A stretch of 64,000 nucleotides of DNA, taken from Prevotella sp. (GTDB taxonomy: Bacteria > Bacteroidota > Bacteroidia > Bacteroidales > Bacteroidaceae). Position 1 is the first letter of the stretch. Every line of letters starts with the position of its first letter. Shown one piece after another: positions 33,882-44,272 of the stretch. The stretch is taken from assembly GCA_022511075.1 (NCBI GenBank), contig JAFLSE010000014.1, forward strand, positions 1-64,000. The letters are read 5' to 3'. The translations under genes and the position numbers were made by a program. The notes beneath the pieces were generated by a model. That model searched no databases. It saw only the letters and a program-made list of their open reading frames with translations, and was not told the DNA's origin.

Positions 33882-36596
33882 ATGACACTTTTCTTCAACA
33901 TAACCTACAAGACTCGCATAGACGAAAGACTGATACTTAACATTGTCGGTGCAAACGGCAACGTGGAGCAACACGACATGCATTCAGGAAATTGCAGGAA
34001 TTGGGTGTGCGACATAAACATAACATCTACAAAGGTAGACATAGCGGAGTATTTCTACAGCGTGATGAAGGGAAATGAGGAACAACGCCAAGAGTGGCGT
34101 ATTGTGCCGCACAAGATTGACCTCACCGACAAAAGTACGAGTCGCTGCATCATATACGACCGCTGGATAGACACTCCCGAAGATGCATACAAATACAGCT
34201 GTGCCTTTACCGACTGCGTGAACAGCAAGAGCAACAACCACGCAACTCCAATACAAAACTACGTCAAGACACTGCGCCTCAAGGTGCGTTGTCCACAATT
34301 AGGAAAGGACGTGCGCCTTGCACTTGTAGGCGACGGAAACATGCTCGGCAACTGGAATCCCGACAATGCCATTGGCATGGAGGAAAGGCAGCCAAACGAG
34401 TGGGTGCTGCATCTCGATGCAAGCAAGTTAGAGCAGCAGCGCATATATTTCAAATTCGTGGCAATATCCGCCAACGGAACACCTGCTATGTGGGAAGTGT
34501 CGCAGAACAGGTTTGTGGACATTCCCGATATGAAGGACGGTGACTTGCTGAGCTACGAACTGGAACAGGCTTTCTTCCCCATTTGCGACTGGAAGGGAGC
34601 AGGCACTGTCATACCCGTGTTCTCGCTTCGCAGCGAAGGGTCGTTTGGTATAGGCGACTTCGGCGACCTGAAGCTAATGATTGACTGGATGGTAAAGACC
34701 AACCAGCGCATATTGCAGCTGCTGCCAATCAACGACACGACCATAAACCATACATGGACTGACTCATATCCATACAACAGCATAAGCATATATGCACTCC
34801 ACCCACAATACACCGACCTGCGCCAACTTCCGATGCTAAAAGACGAAGCACGCAGGGAGCACTATGAAAAGCTGCGCATCGAACTGAACGCCCTGCCGCA
34901 GATAGACTACGAGCGTGTGAACAATGCCAAGATGGAATACCTGCACGAACTATACGAGCAGGAAAAGGCAGAGACGATGAAAGGCGAGGAGTTCAAGACA
35001 TTCTTTGAGAAAAACAGACACTGGCTTGTGCCATACGCAGCATTCTGCCACTATCGCGACCTTTATGGCACAGCAACGTTCAGCCGCTGGCCCGACCACC
35101 ACACACTGAATGCCGGTGAGCAGGTGAATATGGGCAAGGCCAACACTGCCGTATATAAGAAAGTGGCATTCTGGTATTTCGTGCAGTTCAACCTTGACAA
35201 GCAGATGCGTGCAGCACACGAGCATGCACGCAGAAACCAAGTGATACTGAAAGGCGACATTCCGATAGGCATAAGCCGCGACGGAGTGGAAGCATGGGTA
35301 GAACCGAAATACTTCAACCTTAACGGACAGGCAGGTGCACCACCAGATGCATTCTCTGTGAACGGACAGAACTGGGGTTTCCCGACATACAACTGGGATG
35401 CAATGCTTGCCGACGGTTGCTCGTGGTGGGTAAGGCGTTTCCGCAAGATGTCGGAGTATTTCGACGCATACCGCATAGACCACGTGTTAGGCTTCTTCCG
35501 CATTTGGGAAATACCAATCGATGCGGTACACGGACTGCTCGGACAGTTCTCTCCGTCGTTGGGAATGACCGTGCAGGAGATAGAAAACTACGGACTGCAT
35601 TTCCTGGAAGACCGCTTCACTCGTCCGTTCATTACCGACTGGACCTTGCAACGTATGTTCGGCGACAAGGCTGATGCCGTAAAGAAGAATTTCCTTGAGC
35701 CTCTCGATGAAGAGCGCTACAAGATGAAGGAGCAGTACGACACGCAGCGCAAGGTAGAGGAATGGTATAAGAGTGAAGAAGGAAAAGTGAAAAGTGAAGA
35801 GTCAGCAAAGATTGACGATTTGCAAAACCTGCGCGACGGACTCTATGCCCTCATAAGCGATGTGCTTTTCCTGCACGACCGCAAGAATCCGCAGCTCTAC
35901 CACCCACGCATAGGCGTACAGATGGACTTTATCTACGAAAGTCTATGGGACACTGACAAGCGTGCATTCAACAACCTATACAACGACTATTTCTATCGCA
36001 GGAACAATGAGTTCTGGTACAAGGAGGCAATGAAGAAACTGCCCAGCCTCACCCAAGCCACCCGCATGTTGGTATGCGCCGAGGACCTCGGTATGGTGCC
36101 CGACTGCGTGCCGTGGGTAATGAACGAACTGAAAATTCTGAGCCTCGAAATACAGTCGATGCCAAAGGACGACAAGGTGCGTTTCGGCAATCTCGCAACC
36201 AATCCATACCGCTCGGTATGCACCATAAGCACGCACGATATGTCTACCCTGCGCCAGTGGTGGGACGAGGATTATGAGCAGACACAGGCATACTACAACA
36301 CCGTGCTCTATCGTGGCGGTGCCGCCCCCCATCCACTTCCGGGCTGGCTGGCACGTGACATTGTGACGCAGCATCTCGCAAGTCCGTCGATGCTCTGTCT
36401 GCTGTCGCTGCAAGACTGGCTGTCAATAGACGAGAGCCTGCGACTGCCCGACCAAAACGCAGAGCGCATAAACATACCTGCCAACCCACGCCACTATTGG
36501 CGCTATCGCATGCATCTCACCATAGAGCAGTTGCTCGCAGCTGACAGCTTCAACGAGGAAATACGCATAATGATTAAGCATAACGGCAGAAACTAA
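33882..36596 (+). CDS. malQ: 4-alpha-glucanotransferase (GH77) with N-terminal starch-binding modules
   Basis: 904 residues, the long form. Two N-terminal CBM20-type modules are seen (about 1-120, and about 125-230 with GDGNMLGNWNPDNAIGMEE), followed by the GH77 barrel from about 245 (SLRSEGSFGIGDFGDLKLMI). Catalytic residues by family comparison are Asp533 in YRIDHVLGFF, Glu734 in CAEDLGMVPD and Asp786 in STHDMSTL. No signal peptide is present, so it is cytoplasmic. It transfers maltooligosaccharide segments between glucans and releases glucose. Its ATG is 2 bases after the transporter stop. Around residues 629-643 a run of AGTGAA-type DNA repeats encodes KSEEGKVKSEES in frame, which looks like a repeat insertion in the enzyme. 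Confidence 0.94.
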   Translation: MTLFFNITYKTRIDERLILNIVGANGNVEQHDMHSGNCRNWVCDINITSTKVDIAEYFYSVMKGNEEQRQEWRIVPHKIDLTDKSTSRCIIYDRWIDTPEDAYKYSCAFTDCVNSKSNNHATPIQNYVKTLRLKVRCPQLGKDVRLALVGDGNMLGNWNPDNAIGMEERQPNEWVLHLDASKLEQQRIYFKFVAISANGTPAMWEVSQNRFVDIPDMKDGDLLSYELEQAFFPICDWKGAGTVIPVFSLRSEGSFGIGDFGDLKLMIDWMVKTNQRILQLLPINDTTINHTWTDSYPYNSISIYALHPQYTDLRQLPMLKDEARREHYEKLRIELNALPQIDYERVNNAKMEYLHELYEQEKAETMKGEEFKTFFEKNRHWLVPYAAFCHYRDLYGTATFSRWPDHHTLNAGEQVNMGKANTAVYKKVAFWYFVQFNLDKQMRAAHEHARRNQVILKGDIPIGISRDGVEAWVEPKYFNLNGQAGAPPDAFSVNGQNWGFPTYNWDAMLADGCSWWVRRFRKMSEYFDAYRIDHVLGFFRIWEIPIDAVHGLLGQFSPSLGMTVQEIENYGLHFLEDRFTRPFITDWTLQRMFGDKADAVKKNFLEPLDEERYKMKEQYDTQRKVEEWYKSEEGKVKSEESAKIDDLQNLRDGLYALISDVLFLHDRKNPQLYHPRIGVQMDFIYESLWDTDKRAFNNLYNDYFYRRNNEFWYKEAMKKLPSLTQATRMLVCAEDLGMVPDCVPWVMNELKILSLEIQSMPKDDKVRFGNLATNPYRSVCTISTHDMSTLRQWWDEDYEQTQAYYNTVLYRGGAAPHPLPGWLARDIVTQHLASPSMLCLLSLQDWLSIDESLRLPDQNAERINIPANPRHYWRYRMHLTIEQLLAADSFNEEIRIMIKHNGRN

Positions 36597-38750
<2,154 letters not shown>

Positions 38751-38762
38751 AAAAACACAATA

Positions 38763-40706
38763 ATGAGAATCGCAATAATCACTGCTATGCTGGCAACGGC
38801 AATGACTGCAAACGCACAACAGAAATTCAAGGAGGTGGATTATAATACACAATCCACCACATTCAAGCTCATTGCTCCCGACGACGCAAAAAAGGTCGTA
38901 GTAAGACTGTACAATGCCGGAATGAACGGGAAACCTGCAAAGACGGTAAAAATGTCATGCCAAGGCAACGACACATGGATGGCAACCATTGACGGCGACC
39001 TCAACGGCAAGTTCTACACCTTCGATGCTGGACACGGCGAGACTCCCGGAGTGTTTGCAACGGCGGTGGGCGTGAACGGCAGGCGTGGTGCAATAATAGA
39101 CATGGCAGCAACAAATCCCGAAGGCTGGGAGAACGATGTACGCCCTGTGATAAAGTCACCGGCAGACCTTGTGATTTACGAGATGCACCACCGCGACTTC
39201 TCAATAGCACGCAACATTAACCTCAATCCGGACGAGGTAACAGTAAAGCGCCAGCCAACGAAATATCCCGGCAAGTTTCTTGCACTGACAGAGGACTGGG
39301 CGGTAGACTACCTGAAAGACCTTGGAGTGAACGCCGTACATATACTACCTTCGTTCGACTATGCCTCCGTTGACGAGCTGCATCTGGAGCAGCCGCAGTA
39401 TAACTGGGGCTACGACCCCGTGAACTACAACGTACCTGAAGGCTCATACTCTACCAATCCCTACGACCCTGCGGTGCGCATTCGCGAGTTCAAGCAAATG
39501 GTGCAGGCACTGCACAAGGCTGGTATTCGTGTGATTCTCGATGTGGTCTACAACCACACATTCAACATAGCAAACAGCAACTTCCAGTTGACCTATCCCG
39601 ATTACTATTTCCGCAAGACAAGTGACGGCAAGTATAGCGACGGCTCAGGCTGCGGCAACGAGACAGCCTCGGAACGTCCGCTGATGCGTAGGTTTATGAT
39701 TGAGAGCGTTAAATACTGGATAAACGAATATCACATCGACGGCTTCCGCTTCGACCTTATGGGCGTACACGACATTGAGACGATGAATGAAATACGCAGT
39801 GCAGTGAATGCCATAGACCCGACAATATTTATTTATGGTGAGGGATGGAGTGCCGGCACTTGCGCCTACCCTATAGAAAAACTCGGCATGAAGGCAAACA
39901 TAAGCAAGATGCCTGGCATAGCAGCATTCAGCGATGATATCCGTGATGCATTGCGCGGCCCTTTCAACGACGATACCAAAGGAGCATTCCTTGCAGGACT
40001 CGGCGGAGAGGAAGAGAGCCTGAAAGCTGGCATTGCCGGTATGACCGCCCATCCACAGGTTGACTACTCAAAGGTGAACTACTCCAAGGAGCCTTGGGCT
40101 ACCGAACCCACGCAGATGATAAGCTACGTAAGCTGTCACGACGACATGTGTCTTGTAGACCGTCTGACGGAATCAAATCCCGGTATCACCACAGACGAGC
40201 TGATTCGTCTTGACTTGTTGGCTCAGACAGCGGTGTTCACATCACAAGGAGTGCCGTTCATGCTTTGCGGCGAGGAAATGCTGCGCAACAAGCACAGGGT
40301 GCATAACTCATACAAGTCGCCTGATGACATAAACCAACTCAACTGGAACAATCTCCAACTATATCCGCAGGTGTTCGCATACTACAAGAACCTGATAGCA
40401 CTGCGCAACAACCACCCTGCATTCCGTCTCAGCACGGCAGACTTGGTAAGGAAGCACTTGGAGTTTCTGCCCGTCGATGGCGAGTGCCTCGTGGCATGGC
40501 GACTGAAGGACTATGCCGGACGTGACGACTGGAGAAACATCATCGTGATACTCAACTCCAACCGCGAGGCAAAGACCATAACCATACCGCAAGGCAATTA
40601 CACCATTGTATGTGCCGACGGCGTAATAGACGAGAAGGGAATTGGCAATGTCAGCGGTGCATCGGTGAGTGTATCACCACAGTCGGCAATGATACTCCAC
40701 GACTGA
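38763..40706 (+). CDS. Type I pullulanase-like GH13 enzyme
   Basis: 647 residues. A signal peptide of about 18 residues (ending TANAQQ) is followed by a CBM48-like N-terminal domain (about 25-125). The motif YNWGYDPVNYNVPEGSYST (near residue 219) is a pullulanase type I hallmark. GH13 catalytic residues are Asp331 (DGFRFDLMG), Glu360 (YGEGWSAG) and Asp460 (SCHDDM). It should cleave alpha-1,6 branches in amylopectin or pullulan fragments, feeding linear chains to GH97 and GH77. It is the last gene of the plus-strand operon, convergent with the sigma-factor unit 13 bases away. Periplasmic or surface location is inferred from the signal peptide. Confidence 0.92.
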   Translation: MRIAIITAMLATAMTANAQQKFKEVDYNTQSTTFKLIAPDDAKKVVVRLYNAGMNGKPAKTVKMSCQGNDTWMATIDGDLNGKFYTFDAGHGETPGVFATAVGVNGRRGAIIDMAATNPEGWENDVRPVIKSPADLVIYEMHHRDFSIARNINLNPDEVTVKRQPTKYPGKFLALTEDWAVDYLKDLGVNAVHILPSFDYASVDELHLEQPQYNWGYDPVNYNVPEGSYSTNPYDPAVRIREFKQMVQALHKAGIRVILDVVYNHTFNIANSNFQLTYPDYYFRKTSDGKYSDGSGCGNETASERPLMRRFMIESVKYWINEYHIDGFRFDLMGVHDIETMNEIRSAVNAIDPTIFIYGEGWSAGTCAYPIEKLGMKANISKMPGIAAFSDDIRDALRGPFNDDTKGAFLAGLGGEEESLKAGIAGMTAHPQVDYSKVNYSKEPWATEPTQMISYVSCHDDMCLVDRLTESNPGITTDELIRLDLLAQTAVFTSQGVPFMLCGEEMLRNKHRVHNSYKSPDDINQLNWNNLQLYPQVFAYYKNLIALRNNHPAFRLSTADLVRKHLEFLPVDGECLVAWRLKDYAGRDDWRNIIVILNSNREAKTITIPQGNYTIVCADGVIDEKGIGNVSGASVSVSPQSAMILHD

Positions 40707-40719
40707 ACGAGCCTTATCG

Positions 40720-41343
40720 CTATTCCTTCATTTCCTGCAAGAATTCTTCAATATGCTTGATAATATCGTTGGCACTGCGAATCATTTTGTAGAATATCCA
40801 TAAGCCCCAACATAAACCGAACACGCCGCCACACAGCAGTCCATAGAACATAGCCTGTTTTTCATAAGGATTAGCAATAGCTATATTGCATTCGTGCAAC
40901 AGCCAAACAATCCATGTAACAAGAATGGGAAAGGCAATGCACTCGTATCTTATTTCCCGTTTCTTGAAGTCTGCCACCTTGCGGCTTTTCTCAATAAGGG
41001 TGCAGTCCATGGCGTTGGCTGATTTCAGCAACCTCCTGTTCAGGTATGTACATATAACCGCAGATGCAAGTAGTATTTCCGTACACACCACGAAAGGCAA
41101 CGATGTCTTTATCAGCATTGTGAAATTGAAGTAGTTCAGCACCATAGCAATCACTCCCAAAATGAAAATCTTACTCAGTTGGCGCTCCAAGTTGCCTATC
41201 TTGGTGCTCACTACGCTCCTCATCAGCTTGTCGTTCACTATGGTCTCGTTGTCGAGTTTCTTTTTCAGCAGTGTTATCTGCTGTTTCATTTCTTCCAGTT
41301 CGTCAAAGTTCTTTTCCATTTTTCTTTCCTCCGTTTTTATCAT
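40720..41343 (-). CDS. Four-helix membrane protein coupled to an ECF sigma factor
   Basis: 207 residues, not recognised. Residues about 10-58 form a cytoplasmic coiled-coil-like helix. Predicted membrane segments are about 59-75, 81-99, 137-155 and 165-186, with a charged C-terminal helix (SANDIIKHIEEFLQEMKE). The start codon overlaps the sigma-factor stop by one base (TAATG), indicating translational coupling. The topology fits a membrane partner that could bind or sequester the sigma factor, but it has no FecR, zinc-binding anti-sigma or RskA-type motif. A second in-frame ATG at 41319 (MEKNFDELEE) is possible. Function is inferred from position only. Confidence 0.8.
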   Translation of the reverse strand: MIKTEERKMEKNFDELEEMKQQITLLKKKLDNETIVNDKLMRSVVSTKIGNLERQLSKIFILGVIAMVLNYFNFTMLIKTSLPFVVCTEILLASAVICTYLNRRLLKSANAMDCTLIEKSRKVADFKKREIRYECIAFPILVTWIVWLLHECNIAIANPYEKQAMFYGLLCGGVFGLCWGLWIFYKMIRSANDIIKHIEEFLQEMKE

Positions 41344-41825
41344 TATTGGTTGTTTATCATTTTCTTAAGTTCCTCCTTTATCCTCACAAGGCGCACCGAC
41401 ACGTTCTTTGTAGATATGCCCACTATTGCGCCAATCTCCTCATAGCTTATACCCTCTAACCATAGCATCACTATGGCACGGTCGAAAGGCTTCAGCCTGT
41501 GTATGCGCTCATACAGCATCTTTATCTGCCTTGAGTCCTCGTCGCGGTCTTCATACAGGTTTATGTCCATCGACAGGCGCACCGTCTTTCTTTTCTTTTT
41601 CTTCCTGTCTGCCGATATGCAGGTGTTGAAACTCACGCGCCATATCCACGTGCTTATCTTGCTCTGCTCCTTGAATGCTCCCATACCTTTCCACAGATTT
41701 ATCAGCACCTCTTGGAAAAGATCGTCAGCCTCGTCGGCATCTTTTGCGAACATATAGCACACGGTGTATATGGCACTCCTGTGCTGCTTCACTATTTCCG
41801 CAAATTCTTTTTCGTTTGTTTCCAT
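41343..41825 (-). CDS. ECF-type RNA polymerase sigma factor
   Basis: 160 residues, typical for ECF sigma. Region 2 contains YTVCYMFAKDADEADDLFQEVLINLWKG (about 18-46) for core and -10 binding, and SKISTWIWRVSFNTCI. Region 4 (about 105-155) has the helix-turn-helix ISYEEIGAIVGISTKNVSVRLVRIKEELKK. It would direct transcription of an envelope-stress or nutrient-linked set of genes. The only companion is the small membrane protein in the next frame; no FecR-like anti-sigma and no SusC with a signalling extension are adjacent. No target promoter can be assigned from this window. Confidence 0.93.
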   Translation of the reverse strand: METNEKEFAEIVKQHRSAIYTVCYMFAKDADEADDLFQEVLINLWKGMGAFKEQSKISTWIWRVSFNTCISADRKKKKRKTVRLSMDINLYEDRDEDSRQIKMLYERIHRLKPFDRAIVMLWLEGISYEEIGAIVGISTKNVSVRLVRIKEELKKMINNQ

Positions 41826-41945
41826 TGTTTCTTGTTTTTCTTCTCTGTCCTTTTAGACGCAAGGACATATATAAAAACTACAATTCTGCGTAATTATTTT
41901 TGCACCAAGTATACACAAGTCCATATAGAATGAACAAAAGAAAGG

Positions 41946-41972
41946 AAAGAGCATGTGGCTCAAATGCTCTTT
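41946..41972. terminator. Hairpin after the hybrid regulator gene
   Basis: A 9-base-pair perfect stem (AAAGAGCAT with ATGCTCTTT) with a 9-nt loop lies between the regulator stop (42026) and the sigma-factor start (41825). It is flanked by a short T run on either strand. It is likely the end of the regulator transcript. Confidence 0.5.
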
Positions 41973-42025
41973 TATAAAATACAAATAATAATGCTTATAA
42001 TATTGGCAAACACCAATAGTTTCAA

Positions 42026-44239
42026 CTATACCTCATTTGGCGAACAACCAAACTCCTCCTTGAAGCACTTGGAGAAATAGGATGGAGTGGAGAAGCCAAC
42101 CTGATATACTATTTCAGAGACTGTGCCGCTCTTGGCAATAAGCAGTTCACGGGCTTTTTCAAGTCGTGCCTTGCGCAATTGCTCGTTAGGCGACAGTCCA
42201 GTAAGTGCCTTGATTTTGCGGTAGAGTTGCACACGGCTCATACCTATCTCGGCACCGATGTCTTCAACAGTGAGTTCGCTGTTTGAGAGGTTGGCATTGA
42301 TTATGGTCTTGAACTTTTCTATGAACACAGAATCCTGCGACGAAATCTGCATCAAAGGCTCGCTGTCTTCCTGAATTGCAGCATTTGGAGTGGCAGGATT
42401 CTCTTTTGAGAAAATGTCTTTAAGAAGATGACGGTTGCGCAGCAGGTTGTCTACACGCGCAAGCAGCAACTGGGGTGAGAATGGTTTTGTGATGTATGCA
42501 TCGGCTCCGCTCTCGTAGCCCTCTATCTGATGCTGTGAGAGAGCACGGGCGGTGAGCAGTATCACGGGAATATGGCTCGTGGCAACATCGCTCTTTACAT
42601 GCTGGCAAAACTCCAAACCGTTCATCACAGGCATCATAACATCACTGATTATTAGGTCGGGCACTTCCTCGCGCGCAAGGTCAAGCCCCATCTTACCGTC
42701 TTCCGCCTCGCGTACATTATATTTATATTGGAGTATGGTTTTCAGATAGGCACGTATATCGGCATTGTCGTCGACGATGAGCAGGTTTGGCTGTTCTGCC
42801 TGCGATTCCTGTTGGCTGTCGGTTTCGGGCTGTTCGCTTTGTGTGAGCGGTGGCTCGTCTTGTATCTGCTTCAACGTAAGGTTGTCTATCTGCTCAGGGG
42901 TGAAGTTTTCGGCAGGAGCCCCTGTCTGCGCATCGAGTATCTTGTTTATAAGGCGAGTGAGATGAGCGGTGTTCCTGCGTACAATGGCAAACATTCCGGC
43001 AGCCTCCTCACCGGCAGTCTTTATTTCAGCAGTCTCTGCCAACTGCGAAAGAGGGCCTTCTATGAGCGTCAGCGGAGTGCGCAGTTCGTGGCTCACCTGC
43101 GTGTAGAAGTCGAGTTTCTGCCTGTTCATCTGCTCACGTTCCTTGCTGATTTTCGCTTTTTGCAGGAAATACATATAGACGAACACTATAATTGCGAGCA
43201 GCAGCACCGCACAGCCTATGGCAAGCATAGTGACAGTGCGCTGGGTACTGAGTTGTTGCAGGTAGTCGCTTGCCTTGTTATGAAGTTGGTCTACGTATTC
43301 CGACTGGTGCATCATCTCTTCGTTCTGCATCAGCAGAATGCCGGCGTTGTCGCTTGTTACGAGGGCAGACCTCAGAAGGGTCTCCTTGTCGTAAGGCTTT
43401 CCTTCGAGAATGTCCACGGCAAGTTCCAAGAGTTTGTCGCCGTGGGTAGGATAGATATATGATGCATCGAGTATGGAGTCGCGCACAAGGCGTATGCCTC
43501 CGTTTTCACCGGGCAGTCCGTCGATGCCGCAAAACAATGTCTTTGGTGACAGATGTCCGTGTTCGGAGAGTGCTTTCCTTACACCAATCGCCATACGGTC
43601 GTTCTGCCCGAACACGAAGTCAATATCCGTAAGCAGGCGGTCGTGTTTAAGCACTGCCTCGTATGCGCTGCGCTCGGTCCAGTCTCCCTGCAACGTAGCG
43701 ACAATCTCAATATTGGGATAGGCACGCATCGCCTCCACAAAGCCGTTGTGTCGCTCTATGGCAGGCGATGAGCCTTTCAGTCCCATTACTTCAATCACCT
43801 TTCCCTTGCCTGCGAGACGGGTTGCGATATAGTTGCCCATAAGCCTGCCCATCTCGTAGTTGTCGGCTCCCATATATGCCGTGTGCTTCTCGGAACTCGT
43901 CTTGCGCTCAAACACTATTACGGGAATGCCCTTGTCGTAAGCCCTGTCAATGGCAGAACTTATGGTCGCCATTTGGTTGGGGCATACAATGAGCAGGTCG
44001 ATGCCCGTTGCCACAAGACTGTCTATCTGATGCACCTGACGCTCGTCGTTGTCGTTGGCAGAAGCAAAACACAAGTCCACATTGTCGTGCAGATAAGAGC
44101 CAATGCGCATCTCGGCATTCTGCTTTTCACGCCAAATGTCAGCCGAACATTGCGACACGGCAATCCTGTATCTTTTTCCACCAGTGGAACACGATGCAAG
44201 CACCGCAGCCACCATAACAATGACGAGGATTTTCTTCAT
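42026..44239 (-). CDS. Hybrid two-component regulator (sugar-binding sensor, HisKA, receiver, AraC) lacking the HATPase domain
   Basis: 737 residues. A signal with lipobox-like VLASC (Cys17) is followed by a periplasmic sugar-binding-protein-like sensor (about 22-310, with YRIAVSQCSADIW and GLKGSSPAIERHNGF). A membrane segment follows (about 337-359), then HisKA (about 376-440) with His384 in SHELRTPL. The receiver (about 484-600) has Asp533 in IISDVMMP and Lys585 in ITKPF. The AraC-type helix-turn-helix region is about 637-737. Only about 45 residues of Gln/Glu-rich linker separate HisKA and receiver: no N box, DxGxG or GxGLGL motif exists. The ATP-binding domain is absent, so self-phosphorylation in cis should be impossible. 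It lies 33 bases after the FadL-type gene and is probably co-transcribed with it. Confidence 0.93.
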   Translation of the reverse strand: MKKILVIVMVAAVLASCSTGGKRYRIAVSQCSADIWREKQNAEMRIGSYLHDNVDLCFASANDNDERQVHQIDSLVATGIDLLIVCPNQMATISSAIDRAYDKGIPVIVFERKTSSEKHTAYMGADNYEMGRLMGNYIATRLAGKGKVIEVMGLKGSSPAIERHNGFVEAMRAYPNIEIVATLQGDWTERSAYEAVLKHDRLLTDIDFVFGQNDRMAIGVRKALSEHGHLSPKTLFCGIDGLPGENGGIRLVRDSILDASYIYPTHGDKLLELAVDILEGKPYDKETLLRSALVTSDNAGILLMQNEEMMHQSEYVDQLHNKASDYLQQLSTQRTVTMLAIGCAVLLLAIIVFVYMYFLQKAKISKEREQMNRQKLDFYTQVSHELRTPLTLIEGPLSQLAETAEIKTAGEEAAGMFAIVRRNTAHLTRLINKILDAQTGAPAENFTPEQIDNLTLKQIQDEPPLTQSEQPETDSQQESQAEQPNLLIVDDNADIRAYLKTILQYKYNVREAEDGKMGLDLAREEVPDLIISDVMMPVMNGLEFCQHVKSDVATSHIPVILLTARALSQHQIEGYESGADAYITKPFSPQLLLARVDNLLRNRHLLKDIFSKENPATPNAAIQEDSEPLMQISSQDSVFIEKFKTIINANLSNSELTVEDIGAEIGMSRVQLYRKIKALTGLSPNEQLRKARLEKARELLIAKSGTVSEIVYQVGFSTPSYFSKCFKEEFGCSPNEV

Positions 44240-44272
44240 ATATAGGCAGTTGGTCAGATGATTTTGTTGTTA

